Below, piece after piece: positions 1 through 7,707 of a stretch of DNA of 9,634 bases (positions are counted from its first letter, which is position 1; every line of letters begins with the position of its first letter). Position numbers and translations under genes: made by a program. The stretch is from an uncultured Synergistia bacterium. GTDB lineage: Bacteria; Eremiobacterota; SpSt-956; JAKJGF01. The notes under the pieces are model-generated. The model saw only the letters and a list, made by a program, of their open reading frames with translations. It did not search any database and was not told the DNA's origin. The stretch is taken from NCBI GenBank assembly GCA_937888925.1, contig CALARM010000812.1:1-9634 (forward strand). The letters are read 5' to 3'.

Positions 1-46
1 ACCACCGAGATCTACACTCTTTCCCTACACGACGCTCTTCCGATCT
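1..46 (+). other. Illumina TruSeq universal adapter (sequencing artefact)
   Basis: These bases match the 3' part of the Illumina TruSeq universal adapter as I know it, ending in the characteristic GCTCTTCCGATCT. This is untrimmed library sequence at a contig end, not genomic DNA. Biological sequence starts at about position 47. The adapter has no stop in the reading frame of the following gene, so an automatic caller could extend that gene through it and create false N-terminal residues. Confidence 0.97.
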
Positions 47-1845
47 ACAAACAATCAGGCATGATTATGGCTCCTCCCGGTGTTATTCCTGAAGGTTATA
101 CAGCCAGGGAAGGTGTAAAGGTTATTCTTGAAGATGTAGGAACAACAACTACAGGGGCTGACGGCTCTTTTAACTTTAAAAATGTTCCTGTAGGCGTTAA
201 ATTATTGAGAATAGAAGATCCCGGTTGGACTTATATAACTCAGGAAGTAGTTATAAGTGAAGAAGGTTCCCAGACCAGGGCTTTTACCGATTTAAAAATA
301 ATCCCACAGGGGCCTGTTACATTATCTCTGAGAAAGGGATTACTGGAAGTACCTCAGGCAGATTTTTATTTTGAAACATCCGGCATAGATCCCAATGGTA
401 TTCCCATAAATCCTTCTGCCACATGGTCTGTTGATAATCCGAAAGCCACTATGGAGAATGGTTTTTTCCGTACTACAGAATCAGGTATTTATAAAATAAC
501 AGCTACTTCCGGTTCTTATACAGCCAGTGTTACTGTTACTGTACTGGAAAAAGTAGTTAATGTTAAAGGTCATGTAACATATAATAATACACCTGTACCC
601 GGTACCACCGTTAAAGCTAAAGATACCAATCTTTATTCCATTACCGATGATACAGGATATTTTGAGATAAGGGGTATTCCCTCGATGGATGAACTGACCC
701 TTGTTGCTGTAACTCCTTCCGGTATTACCAGAAGCGTAACAGTACAAACCGGTAATCTTACTGATATAGAGATAGATATAGCAATGACAGGTGATCCGAA
801 CATACCTCCCGTGAAAACTCCTACAGGAAATCCGACTTTGCTTCCCACAGGAAGCCCTTCTCTCACAGAAACGCCTTCTGTAACTAAAACTCCTTCTCTC
901 ACAGAAACGCCTTCTGTAACACCCGGATTAAGCCCTACCCCTACGGAGACCCCTGTATCCACAACCCACTGGACAGTAAAGACCAGCGGTACATCAAATA
1001 ATCTTAACGGAGTTTATTTTATTTCTTCCCTGAAAGGATGGGCAGTCGGGGAAAACGGTACCATTCTTAATACGACAGACGGAGGAGAAACATGGTCATT
1101 TCAGACCGGCGCTTCTCCTTATAATCTTCGTGATGTATTGTTTGTATCAGGTAAAGGGTGGATTGCAGGTCATGGTATCTCGCCGAACGGTATAGTTTTC
1201 ACATCCTCTGACGAAGGGGCTAACTGGCTGCCTCCCCCGGCTAATGCCTTCCCGACTCCTCCGAATGCGCTGGAAAGAGCCTTTTTTTTAGATCCCAATA
1301 ACGGATGGCTCGCCGGGACTAACGGATATATTTATCATACTGTTGACGGAGGAAATTACTGGTGGAATCAGCAACTGAATACTTCCATAACAGAGGCTCT
1401 GTCCGATGTTTATTTTCGATCTTCCGGTAAAGGATGGGCAACAGGAAGTACGGGAAGAATCCTGATGACGGTAGATACCGGTTCTACATGGTCTCCTGTG
1501 AGTCTTACATCAGGTTCTCTTTATGGTGTCTGGTTTGTAGATGACTTTTCCGGCTGGACTGTAGGAGCGGGAGGAGCCGTTTTTTACAGCACAGACGGAG
1601 GTTCAACATGGGGGGCTCAGACAAGCGGAGTGCCTACTGCTCTCTATTCTGTATGCTTTGTTGACAGTGGCACAGGATGGGCCTGCGGCGGAGGAGGCAC
1701 GATAATTAATACTACAGATGCAGGAGCAGTCTGGCAAAGAGAAGCCAGTGGCGTCGCAGAAGATCTTCATGATATATATTTCCTCAATACCACTACAGGG
1801 TGGGCAGTGGGAAATAATGGGAAAATACTTAAATATAAACCATGA
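47..1845 (+). CDS. 5'-truncated surface protein: CarboxypepD_reg-like and Ig-like domains, Thr/Pro linker, seven-bladed Ycf48/BNR-like propeller
   Basis: The frame is open from the adapter junction, with no ribosome site before the first ATG at 61, and a domain is already under way there, so the true N-terminus is missing. Counting from that ATG: residues 1-80 resemble a carboxypeptidase regulatory-like beta-sandwich (TGADGSFNFKNVPVG); 85-163 look Ig-like (ATWSVDNPKATM); 166-243 are a second regulatory-like domain (TDDTGYFEIRGIP); 250-302 are a Thr/Pro/Ser linker. Residues 303-594 hold seven repeats of the form LxxVxF...GWAVGxxGTIxxTxDGGxTW, with the GW tryptophans near 327, 367, 416, 459, 499, 540 and 581. 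The last repeat ends at the C-terminus without the DGGxTW half, as expected if another strand closes the ring. Ycf48/BNR-type propellers occur in photosystem II assembly factors and in many secreted proteins. The flanking domains favour a cell-surface or secreted adhesion or binding role here. The ligand is unknown. Confidence 0.85.
856..920 (+). repeat. Two 29-bp exact direct repeats, 36-bp period, in the Thr/Pro linker
   Basis: Positions 856-884 and 892-920 are identical and offset by 36 bp, or 12 codons. They encode a repeated PSLTETPSV block separated by TKT. The unit keeps frame, so copy-number change would lengthen or shorten the linker without disrupting the propeller. Shorter related TPTG and GSPS motifs lie just upstream. 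Confidence 0.9.
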
Positions 1846-1903
1846 GTCAGTAGTGAATGGTGAGCAGGAGTAAAATTCACTTTTCACTACTCACTACTCA
1901 CTC
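1844..1903. repeat. GTGA-heptamer inverted repeat between convergent genes; possible bidirectional terminator
   Basis: The right arm 1877-1903 is a tandem of 7-bp units beginning TCACTTT, TCACTAC, TCACTAC, TCACTCA. The left arm 1844-1870 is an imperfect reverse complement (GTCAGTAGTGAATGGTGAGC), with about 21 of 27 positions agreeing. The six-base spacer is 1871-1876. It lies directly between the stop codons of two convergent genes (1845 on plus, 1908 on minus), so a transcript from either side could fold into a long hairpin. There is no clear U-tract, so terminator function is only plausible. Confidence 0.75.
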
Positions 1904-1907
1904 AAAA

Positions 1908-3206
1908 TCAAAAATTAATCCCTCCACCTTCCACAGGAGGCGGTGGCGGTGGTATATAAGGTGCCTGATAAGGTTCACTGTATGTATAATTATCTACATA
2001 ATAGTCATTATACTGGTAAGAAGGAGCAGGAGTTGGTTCCACCGGTTCAGGTTTTTTTATTGCAGGTTTATCTTTTTCCAGAAGACATGGTTCATAAAGA
2101 GGTATAGCTTCTTTTAAAAGCATTTTTAAATGATAATTTCCTGCTTTGAAATCCTGCAGTTTTTCATAGATAACTGCGAGTTCCATCCTGCTCTGGTTAT
2201 CAGATGGCTTGCTTTTACATGCTATTTCAAGATCGTAAATCTTCTGCTGTCCCGTATCTTTCGCCTCTACTTTATTTATCTTTTCATAACCTTCTGTGAG
2301 CTTCAGGGCATGTTTATATCTCAAATAGGCTTCTTTTTTATTGCCTGCCTGATCATAGAGTTCTCCAATTCTTACATAACAGTCCCTTTCTTTCACACCT
2401 TTATTCAGACAATTTTTGTAATAACTGACAGCTTCTTTAAAAGCTCCTTTTGCCTGGTATGAAAGTCCGAGAGCATAATAACCGAGATACATATTCGGTG
2501 AAAGTTCTATTACTTTCTTAAATTGTTTTATTGCGTCATCATATTTTTTCTGTTCATAATAGGCAGTCCCCTGTATATAGCAGCCTGTGGCCATTTTATT
2601 TTTATCTTTGTCTTTTATTAATTGAGCAAGTTCGGGATCTATATATGGTGTGGCAGAAACAGATGGTTTTGTAAGATTTTTTTCTACCTTAACTGTAATG
2701 TCAGATGTTCCCCACTGATCTTTCGGTACAGTGGCAAGTTTTTCTTTAAGTTTTTTCAGGAATTCTTCAGGAAAATTCAGATATATATAATCTTCATTTA
2801 CAGGTAAGTTTTGAAAATCTTCAAATATTTTATCATTTGTTGTTCCTATTGCTTTAATTCTCTCTATACCTTCCGGCCCTTTACATACTATTTTCTTCAT
2901 ATTAAACCCCGGAACTTCATATTTTGAACCGGCGAGAGCCTGACAGGATGTATGAGATTTATTCGGAAATAATATAATTAAATCTCCTTTTGTTGTCATT
3001 CTGAGGAGCATAACATTACAATCCCTGCTTGCTGCAAGATAAAATGTTATTTCTTCACCTTCAAAAAGTATATTATCATTTCTGTCAGTCCCTGTTTCTA
3101 TAAAAAGATCTGACTCTCTGTTATCTATAGAATTCCAGATGTCTATTTCCGATGCGCAGCACATTGTGAGAGTTAAAAATATAAATAAAAAGATAATAGT
3201 TTTCAT
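1908..3206 (-). CDS. Exported DUF4384-like protein with TPR repeats and a Pro/Tyr-rich tail
   Basis: The 432-aa protein starts with a hydrophobic signal (MKTIIFLFIFLTLTMCCAS). Cleavage after CCA by signal peptidase I fits better than a lipobox, because the residue before the first Cys is Met. Residues about 30-122 carry the DUF4384 pattern: EGEEITFYLAASRDCNVMLL, then GDLIILFPNKSH, then EGIERIKAIGTT. TPR units follow at about 205-306 (AYYEQKKYDDAIKQFKKVIE), with a more diverged one at 336-369. Residues 385-432 are a low-complexity Pro/Tyr tail with seven consecutive prolines. DUF4384 domains, as I recall, accompany Ser/Thr kinases and caspase-like proteins, and their activity is unknown. The ATG has AAGGG at 3214-3218, seven bases upstream. 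This is the third and last gene of the minus-strand cluster. An 85-bp gap holding an inverted repeat separates it from the gene before, so it may be translated or transcribed partly on its own. Confidence 0.85.
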   Translation of the reverse strand: MKTIIFLFIFLTLTMCCASEIDIWNSIDNRESDLFIETGTDRNDNILFEGEEITFYLAASRDCNVMLLRMTTKGDLIILFPNKSHTSCQALAGSKYEVPGFNMKKIVCKGPEGIERIKAIGTTNDKIFEDFQNLPVNEDYIYLNFPEEFLKKLKEKLATVPKDQWGTSDITVKVEKNLTKPSVSATPYIDPELAQLIKDKDKNKMATGCYIQGTAYYEQKKYDDAIKQFKKVIELSPNMYLGYYALGLSYQAKGAFKEAVSYYKNCLNKGVKERDCYVRIGELYDQAGNKKEAYLRYKHALKLTEGYEKINKVEAKDTGQQKIYDLEIACKSKPSDNQSRMELAVIYEKLQDFKAGNYHLKMLLKEAIPLYEPCLLEKDKPAIKKPEPVEPTPAPSYQYNDYYVDNYTYSEPYQAPYIPPPPPPVEGGGINF

Positions 3207-3221
3207 AATACCACCCTTTTT

Positions 3222-3290
3222 ACAGTGAACAGTGAGCAGTGATCAGTTATCATCCGTACTGGTCACTGCTCACCGGTCACTGGTCACTGA
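3222..3290. repeat. GTGA-heptamer inverted repeat (CAGTGA type)
   Basis: The left arm 3222-3246 reads as repeated CAGTGAN units and the right arm 3259-3290 as GGTCACT, GCTCACC, GGTCACT, GGTCACT. The arms are complementary in more than one 7-bp register, and the spacer is about 12 bases. It fills the gap between the stop of the TolB/CsgG-like gene (3292) and the ribosome site of the DUF4384-like gene (3214-3218). An RNA hairpin here would sit inside the operon transcript just before the third gene's start, where it could affect mRNA processing, stability or translation. Confidence 0.8.
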
Positions 3291-3291
3291 T

Positions 3292-5298
3292 TTATAGTTT
3301 TTCCAGATACCCCTTTACCTCAGCATTACCGGGGGCCAGGTTAAGGGCTTTAAGAAAAGCTGCCTTTGCTTCCGTATTTTTCCCCTGGGCCATACATGTT
3401 TTACCAAGCCATATATAGGCGTCTGTATAGTCAGGATTGCTGTTAATAATTTTATTCAGATTTGTAGCAGCACCTGCATAATCCTGCCTGTCATATGAAA
3501 TGATGGCAATAGATAGCTCTGCAGGAGCAAAGGAAGGATTTATCTTCAGGGCATTTTCATATTCTGTTAAAGCCCGGTCATATTTTCCCTGACTGTAAAA
3601 GGTGTCACCTTTATGGAGACATGATGCTTCCTCTGAAATACCTTTTACAGGTTTTAAATCTTTTACTTCTTTGTAATCCATAATAAGTTCGATTTCCTCA
3701 GGATTGAAATTCAGCTTTCCCAGTTCCTCTGTAAGTTGTTCCAGGGTAAATTCTTTATTTACAAGGGGCTTTAAACTACCGGTGTCCAGTTGATCCTGTA
3801 ATTGTTTCAAACTGTTCTCTGTAATTATACATAATACGGGCTGCAGTATTAAACCATAATCATTGGTAGAGTCAGAAGAAGCATAATTCAGTTTTTCTTT
3901 TAATATGTCCATAGTAGATTTAGCCAGTTTTTCCGGGGTAGTGCCTTCTCTTCTGGCCAGATCTGCCGTCACCGTCATTATTAATTCCCCTTTTATGGTT
4001 TCTATAACAACTTCTTTGTTCATTTTACCTACTTCCAGTTCAGAGCCATTGAGTCCTTTTGCAATCAGATTATAAAGTCTTGTTGCTATTACCTCTGCTC
4101 TTTTTAAGGGTGTCAGCCTCCCTGCTGCGTTTTGAATTTCAAATACTGGCTCGGAGTTTATTAAAATTTCTCCCAGGACAGCGCCGGGAACCGATTTTTC
4201 TCTATAGCCTACTACTATATTTATGCCGTATATAACCTTTCTGGCAATAATAAAATCAGGATTTGACGGCTCCAGATCAAGAGCTTTTTGAAAATATTTT
4301 TTTGCATTTTCATTATCTTTCATATTTTTATAACACATACCTATATTATAAAAAATAGAAGCTTTTTCATCTGAATATACAAGGGCTTTCTGGTATGTTG
4401 CCAGAGCCTCTTCGTACTTACGGGAAAGCAGATAAACAGATGCCAGATTATTATAAGGGCTTGCAAAGGTTGGAAACGTATGGATAGCTTCTATATAAAG
4501 CTTTTCTGCTTCTTCCATGTTACCTTTATCAAGGTACCCATTCCCGAGATAATTCATTAAAACCGGATTCTTCGGGTCAGAGGCGAGCATACTCTTATAA
4601 AGGCTTATGAATTCATCCAGTTTTCCCAGCTTTCTTGCCGTATATTCAAAATATCTGTGAGCATCAAGAAAACCTGTATCTTTTTTTATAGAGTTAAGAA
4701 AAAAGTTATATGCTTCCTCTCCGCGGTTTTTTTCATATAACTGCAGGCCTGATGAAAATTTCTCAAAGGATCCCATATTCTGTGTCGGCATGAAATAGAG
4801 ATCTTTTTTTATTTCCTGTGATACGGGAGTATTGAAATATTTTGCTATTTTCAGTGATAGATCTCCCTGCAATGTGAAAAGATTGTCTTTGGAACCTGTT
4901 ACAGTCTCTTCTGCTACAACTGTTCCTTTTTTTACATCGAAAAGCTGACTTGTTATACTCACCTTATTTCCATCTTCTTTTAAGGTACCTGTAATAATAT
5001 AGTCAGCACCGATAGTATGTCCGAGAGATTGTCCTGCCGGAGGTTCAAATTTCTGAGTTATACCCATTTCCTCAAGAACAGACCTCTGACTTTCCCTGTC
5101 CACTACATTTACATTCTGCAGTTTGTTCAGTTTGTTTACAAGTGTTTCGGCAAATCCTGTCCCCATAGGAATATTATTGCCTGTTTTACTCTCGGAATAA
5201 AAACTCAGAACGGCCAGAGTTACCTTCTGGGAAGCTGTAGCGGCAGATAAGAAAGTAATAACCAGTAAGATTGTTATAAAGAATACTTTACCTTTCAT
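3292..5298 (-). CDS. Exported TolB/CsgG-like protein with two TPR blocks and a central MscS-leader-like module
   Basis: The 668-aa protein has a signal peptide at about 1-22 with an ATA|SQK cleavage motif. Residues 25-155 match the N-terminal fold of TolB-like, FlgO or CsgG lipoproteins: VTLAVLSFY, then GTGFAETLVNKL, VNVVDRESQRSVLEEMG and GADYIITGTL. Unlike CsgG it has no lipobox Cys, so a soluble periplasmic form is likely. TPRs cover about 177-346. Residues 370-470 form a separate module (GEILINSEPVFEI, LKRAEVIATRLYNL, ELIMTVTADLARREG). From memory it resembles the region preceding MscS-type channels in cyanobacteria, where RA..I..RL and V...DA signatures recur. Three more TPRs lie at 554-655. 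The start is well set, with AAGGAGG at 5306-5312, seven bases before ATG. It is 61 bp downstream of the kinase gene and co-directional. Its role is probably protein-protein scaffolding in the periplasm; no catalytic motif is seen. Confidence 0.87.
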   Translation of the reverse strand: MKGKVFFITILLVITFLSAATASQKVTLAVLSFYSESKTGNNIPMGTGFAETLVNKLNKLQNVNVVDRESQRSVLEEMGITQKFEPPAGQSLGHTIGADYIITGTLKEDGNKVSITSQLFDVKKGTVVAEETVTGSKDNLFTLQGDLSLKIAKYFNTPVSQEIKKDLYFMPTQNMGSFEKFSSGLQLYEKNRGEEAYNFFLNSIKKDTGFLDAHRYFEYTARKLGKLDEFISLYKSMLASDPKNPVLMNYLGNGYLDKGNMEEAEKLYIEAIHTFPTFASPYNNLASVYLLSRKYEEALATYQKALVYSDEKASIFYNIGMCYKNMKDNENAKKYFQKALDLEPSNPDFIIARKVIYGINIVVGYREKSVPGAVLGEILINSEPVFEIQNAAGRLTPLKRAEVIATRLYNLIAKGLNGSELEVGKMNKEVVIETIKGELIMTVTADLARREGTTPEKLAKSTMDILKEKLNYASSDSTNDYGLILQPVLCIITENSLKQLQDQLDTGSLKPLVNKEFTLEQLTEELGKLNFNPEEIELIMDYKEVKDLKPVKGISEEASCLHKGDTFYSQGKYDRALTEYENALKINPSFAPAELSIAIISYDRQDYAGAATNLNKIINSNPDYTDAYIWLGKTCMAQGKNTEAKAAFLKALNLAPGNAEVKGYLEKL

Positions 5299-5334
5299 AA
5301 AACGGCCTCCTTCTCTTTTATTTTTTATATGAAA

Positions 5335-5358
5335 ATAATAAAGGTTATCCTTTATTAT
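5335..5358 (-). terminator. AT-rich hairpin just after the kinase stop; weak terminator or attenuator
   Basis: Two perfect 10-bp arms, ATAATAAAGG at 5335-5344 and CCTTTATTAT at 5349-5358, flank a four-base loop. On the minus strand the hairpin begins two bases after the kinase TGA (5360-5362) and is followed by TTTC and more T/A. Only two G-C pairs hold the stem and the U-run is short, so it is more likely a partial attenuator or 3'-end stabiliser than a full stop between operon genes. Confidence 0.4.
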
Positions 5359-5359
5359 G

Positions 5360-7552
5360 TCATCTCAAGGATCTCTGTGCTTCTTCCCTTGCTTTCCTGG
5401 CAGAAGCAAAATCCGGATCTATCTTTAATGCTCTGGTGTAACTTATGATTGCTGCTCTGTATTTTCCTATGGCATATAAACTATTTCCCTGGTTAAACCA
5501 TGCCTCCTTATTTCCCGGCTCAATCTCCAGCACTTTGTTATAATATATGATTGCTTCGCTATAATTTTGCATTGCATACATAGTATTACCTGTATTCATC
5601 AATGTAATAGTTTTTTGAGGTTCAATTTCTAAAGTTTTCTTATAACAGTCAAGTGCTTCTTCATATCTTCCGTTATTATATAATAAAAAACCCTTTCCAT
5701 TCCATACATCGGCACTTTTAGGGTTGATCTTTAGAGCCAGGTCATAATATTTTATTGCCTCTTTATATTTCCCGTCATAATATAAAGCAAGGCCTTTATA
5801 ATAAAGAGCTTTTGCATGTTTTTTGTCGATTTTTAAAGCTCTGTCAAAACAATCAATACTTTCTTTAATATATTTTTGTTTCAGTAAAACCATACCTTTA
5901 CCTGTCAATGAATCAATATCTTCCGGACCGCTTTTTAAAGCTTCATTAAAATACTCAAGAGCTTTATCATATTTTTCTGATTTATATGACATGATTGCCT
6001 TAAAATATAAACTTGAGCTTATATCTATATTAAAATTTTTCCTGCAGTAATCCAGAGCTTCTTCATAGTTTTTATTCTGTAATAATTCACTTTTTGCAAT
6101 TTTTTCTATACATTCTTTTTTTGCATTTACTGCATCCTTATAGGAAGCATCTATTGCTAAAGCTTTATCATAACAGGACAAACCTTCTTTATAATTTCCC
6201 TTCTTTATAAATTCATCTCCATATTTTTTCATTGCTTCTTTTTTTAAGTTTAAAGCATCACTGTCATTTTTATTAATATCTAAAGAAGCATTATAACAAT
6301 TTATGGCATCTTTATAGTTTTCTTTAGTGAAATGCGTGGTTCCCAGTTTTATCAGAGTATCTTTTTTTTCATTCAGAGCCTGAGGCCAGTCAGGTACTGC
6401 AGTCAGAGCTTTATCAAAATTTTCAATGGCATTTTCATATTCATTTTTATTCAGAAAGTTTTTACCTGTTTTATAATATTCTGCCCCCGGATTTCTCTGT
6501 GACCAGAGTATTATTCCAATAACTGCAGTGACAAGGAGAAAAATTAACGTAAATTTATATTTAAATTCCCGTGGTTTCTTTACAGGTTTTTCTGATTTTT
6601 CAGTTGCTTTCGGTAATTCAGAAATCTTATCTTTACAAATAATTTTTTCTTTTCTGTCATAACGGAGTTTCTGCAGAACATCTTTCATTTCTTTCGCGCT
6701 TTTATAGCGGTTAACTGCTTCCATTTCAAGGGATTTCATTACAATTTTTTCTGTTTCTTCCGAAACGGCAGGGTTCATAGTTCTTACCGGCTCGAAGCTG
6801 AAAGGCGCTTCAGGCTTACGTCCTGTCAGGAGACAGTGCATGGTTGCACCCAGCGAGTAAAGGTCTGTTCTCAGTTCAGGTTTGCCCTGAAATAATTCCA
6901 TAGGTGCATAGGCATATGTTCCTGCAGTAGTTTTAGTGGAATCGCTGTCAGGGTTAATAGTTCTTGCAAGACCGAAATCTATAAGAACCAGTCTGTTATC
7001 GCACTCTTTAAGCATAATATTTGCAGGTTTTAAATCCCTGTATATTATGGGAGGTGACTGGCCGTGGAGGTATTCCAGTATGTCGGCTATCTGAATTCCC
7101 CAGTCGATTACGGTATCTTCCGGTATGGCTTCTCCTCCGTAGCTTTCCAGAATTGCTTTCAGATCTTTACCTTCTATATAATCCATTACAAGGTAATAGC
7201 GACCCTTTTCTATAAAATAGTCTTTTACCCTGGGAAGCCCTTCATGTTTCAGGTTATGGAGGATATTCGCTTCTTTCTGGAATCTCTCTATATAATATTT
7301 CTGCTGATCTTTATCATAGGTAAGACTCAGCATTTCTTTTACCGCACAGGGAGTTTTTTCAAATCTGTTGTCCAGTGCTTTATATACAGAACCCATGCCA
7401 CCCCGTTTCAAAAGTTTTATGATTTCATATCTTTTGTCCAGGAGTGAACCTGTTTTGAGATTGTCTGTAGTAAGACTTATTTCTCCGCTGCATATATGGC
7501 ATAGATCACCTGTTGCATTATGTTCCTGTCCGCATCTTATACAGTTTGACAC
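5360..7552 (-). CDS. Membrane Ser/Thr protein kinase: zinc ribbon, Hanks-type kinase, TM helix, about ten TPRs
   Basis: The 730-aa protein opens with a zinc-ribbon-like CxxC pair (C4, C7, C18, C21). The kinase domain at about 42-297 has a Gly-rich loop RGGMGSVYKA in which the usual first Gly is Lys49. It keeps the catalytic Lys72 (CAVKEM), Glu94 in helix C, YRDLKPANIM with Asp173, Lys175 and Asn178 (Tyr in place of the HRD His), the DFG motif 192-194, and an APE equivalent PME at 217-219. All core catalytic residues are present, so it should be active. A Lys-rich juxtamembrane segment leads to one TM helix at about 334-350. Residues 354-715 hold about ten TPRs, the last six in an unbroken 34-residue register from 512, and these lie across the membrane from the kinase. 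The start is GTG with AAGGTG at 7558-7563, five bases upstream. It is the first gene of a three-gene minus-strand cluster whose other members are exported TPR proteins, suggesting that the TPR ectodomain senses or binds them. Substrates are unknown. Confidence 0.93.
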   Translation of the reverse strand: MSNCIRCGQEHNATGDLCHICSGEISLTTDNLKTGSLLDKRYEIIKLLKRGGMGSVYKALDNRFEKTPCAVKEMLSLTYDKDQQKYYIERFQKEANILHNLKHEGLPRVKDYFIEKGRYYLVMDYIEGKDLKAILESYGGEAIPEDTVIDWGIQIADILEYLHGQSPPIIYRDLKPANIMLKECDNRLVLIDFGLARTINPDSDSTKTTAGTYAYAPMELFQGKPELRTDLYSLGATMHCLLTGRKPEAPFSFEPVRTMNPAVSEETEKIVMKSLEMEAVNRYKSAKEMKDVLQKLRYDRKEKIICKDKISELPKATEKSEKPVKKPREFKYKFTLIFLLVTAVIGIILWSQRNPGAEYYKTGKNFLNKNEYENAIENFDKALTAVPDWPQALNEKKDTLIKLGTTHFTKENYKDAINCYNASLDINKNDSDALNLKKEAMKKYGDEFIKKGNYKEGLSCYDKALAIDASYKDAVNAKKECIEKIAKSELLQNKNYEEALDYCRKNFNIDISSSLYFKAIMSYKSEKYDKALEYFNEALKSGPEDIDSLTGKGMVLLKQKYIKESIDCFDRALKIDKKHAKALYYKGLALYYDGKYKEAIKYYDLALKINPKSADVWNGKGFLLYNNGRYEEALDCYKKTLEIEPQKTITLMNTGNTMYAMQNYSEAIIYYNKVLEIEPGNKEAWFNQGNSLYAIGKYRAAIISYTRALKIDPDFASARKAREEAQRSLR

Positions 7553-7557
7553 TTTAT

Positions 7558-7563
7558 CACCTT
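7558..7563 (-). promoter_or_regulatory. Shine-Dalgarno that fixes a GTG start for the kinase gene
   Basis: On the minus strand AAGGTG lies five bases before the GTG at 7552-7550. No in-frame ATG precedes the zinc ribbon, and the GTG puts the first CxxC at residue 4, so this start is preferred. The 5' edge of the site is three bases from the heptamer palindrome at 7567-7594. Confidence 0.7.
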
Positions 7564-7566
7564 AAT

Positions 7567-7594
7567 CGTGATGCGTGACGCGTCACGCGTCACG
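7567..7594. repeat. GTGACGC-type palindrome in the kinase 5' leader
   Basis: The 28-bp sequence is a nearly perfect palindrome centred at 7580/7581 (GCGTGACG|CGTCACGC), with 13 of 14 pairs matching and the exception a possible G-U pair. It is built of GTGATGC, GTGACGC and GTCACGC heptamers. It lies between the predicted minus-strand promoter (7615-7643) and the kinase ribosome site (7558-7563), so it would be a loopless or cruciform-like hairpin in the mRNA leader, or a dimeric protein-binding site on DNA. Confidence 0.8.
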
Positions 7595-7614
7595 CGATAA
7601 TTTTCTTTTAAATA

Positions 7615-7643
7615 ATTATAGTTCCTGTTCAGAGTAAATGCAA
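7615..7643 (-). promoter_or_regulatory. Predicted sigma70-type promoter of the kinase operon
   Basis: On the minus strand a perfect TATAAT (7620-7615) sits 17 bases after TTGCAT (7643-7638, three of six matches to the -35 consensus). Transcription would start near 7608 and give a leader of roughly 55 bases that includes the 7567-7594 palindrome. Its -35 lies only a few bases from the region upstream of the opposing plus-strand promoter. Confidence 0.5.
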
Positions 7644-7666
7644 TAGAGTAATTTTATGGCCTTTTG

Positions 7667-7675
7667 TGATATAAT
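7667..7675 (+). promoter_or_regulatory. Extended -10 promoter of the 105-aa protein gene
   Basis: TGATATAAT at 7667-7675 is a perfect extended -10 (TGnTATAAT). No convincing -35 is seen 16-18 bases upstream, which extended -10 promoters can tolerate. Start of transcription would be near 7682, about 26 bases before the ATG at 7708. It diverges from the kinase promoter within the same 60 bp. Confidence 0.55.
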
Positions 7676-7707
7676 ATTACAGAAATATTATTACAGGAGT
7701 GAGCGGG

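Noticed and set aside
1857..2807. Plus-strand frames opposite the DUF4384-like gene, rich in Phe and Ile
   Set aside because: They are antisense shadows of Lys- and Glu-rich coding sequence and lack ribosome sites and domain patterns.
1908..3206. Lipoprotein assignment from the Cys residues after the hydrophobic segment
   Set aside because: The residue before the first Cys is Met and the lipobox does not fit; signal peptidase I cleavage after CCA is more consistent.
7699..7707. In-frame GTG at 7699 as the start of the 105-aa gene
   Set aside because: It overlaps the AGGAG ribosome site (7695-7699), which is ideally spaced for the ATG at 7708.
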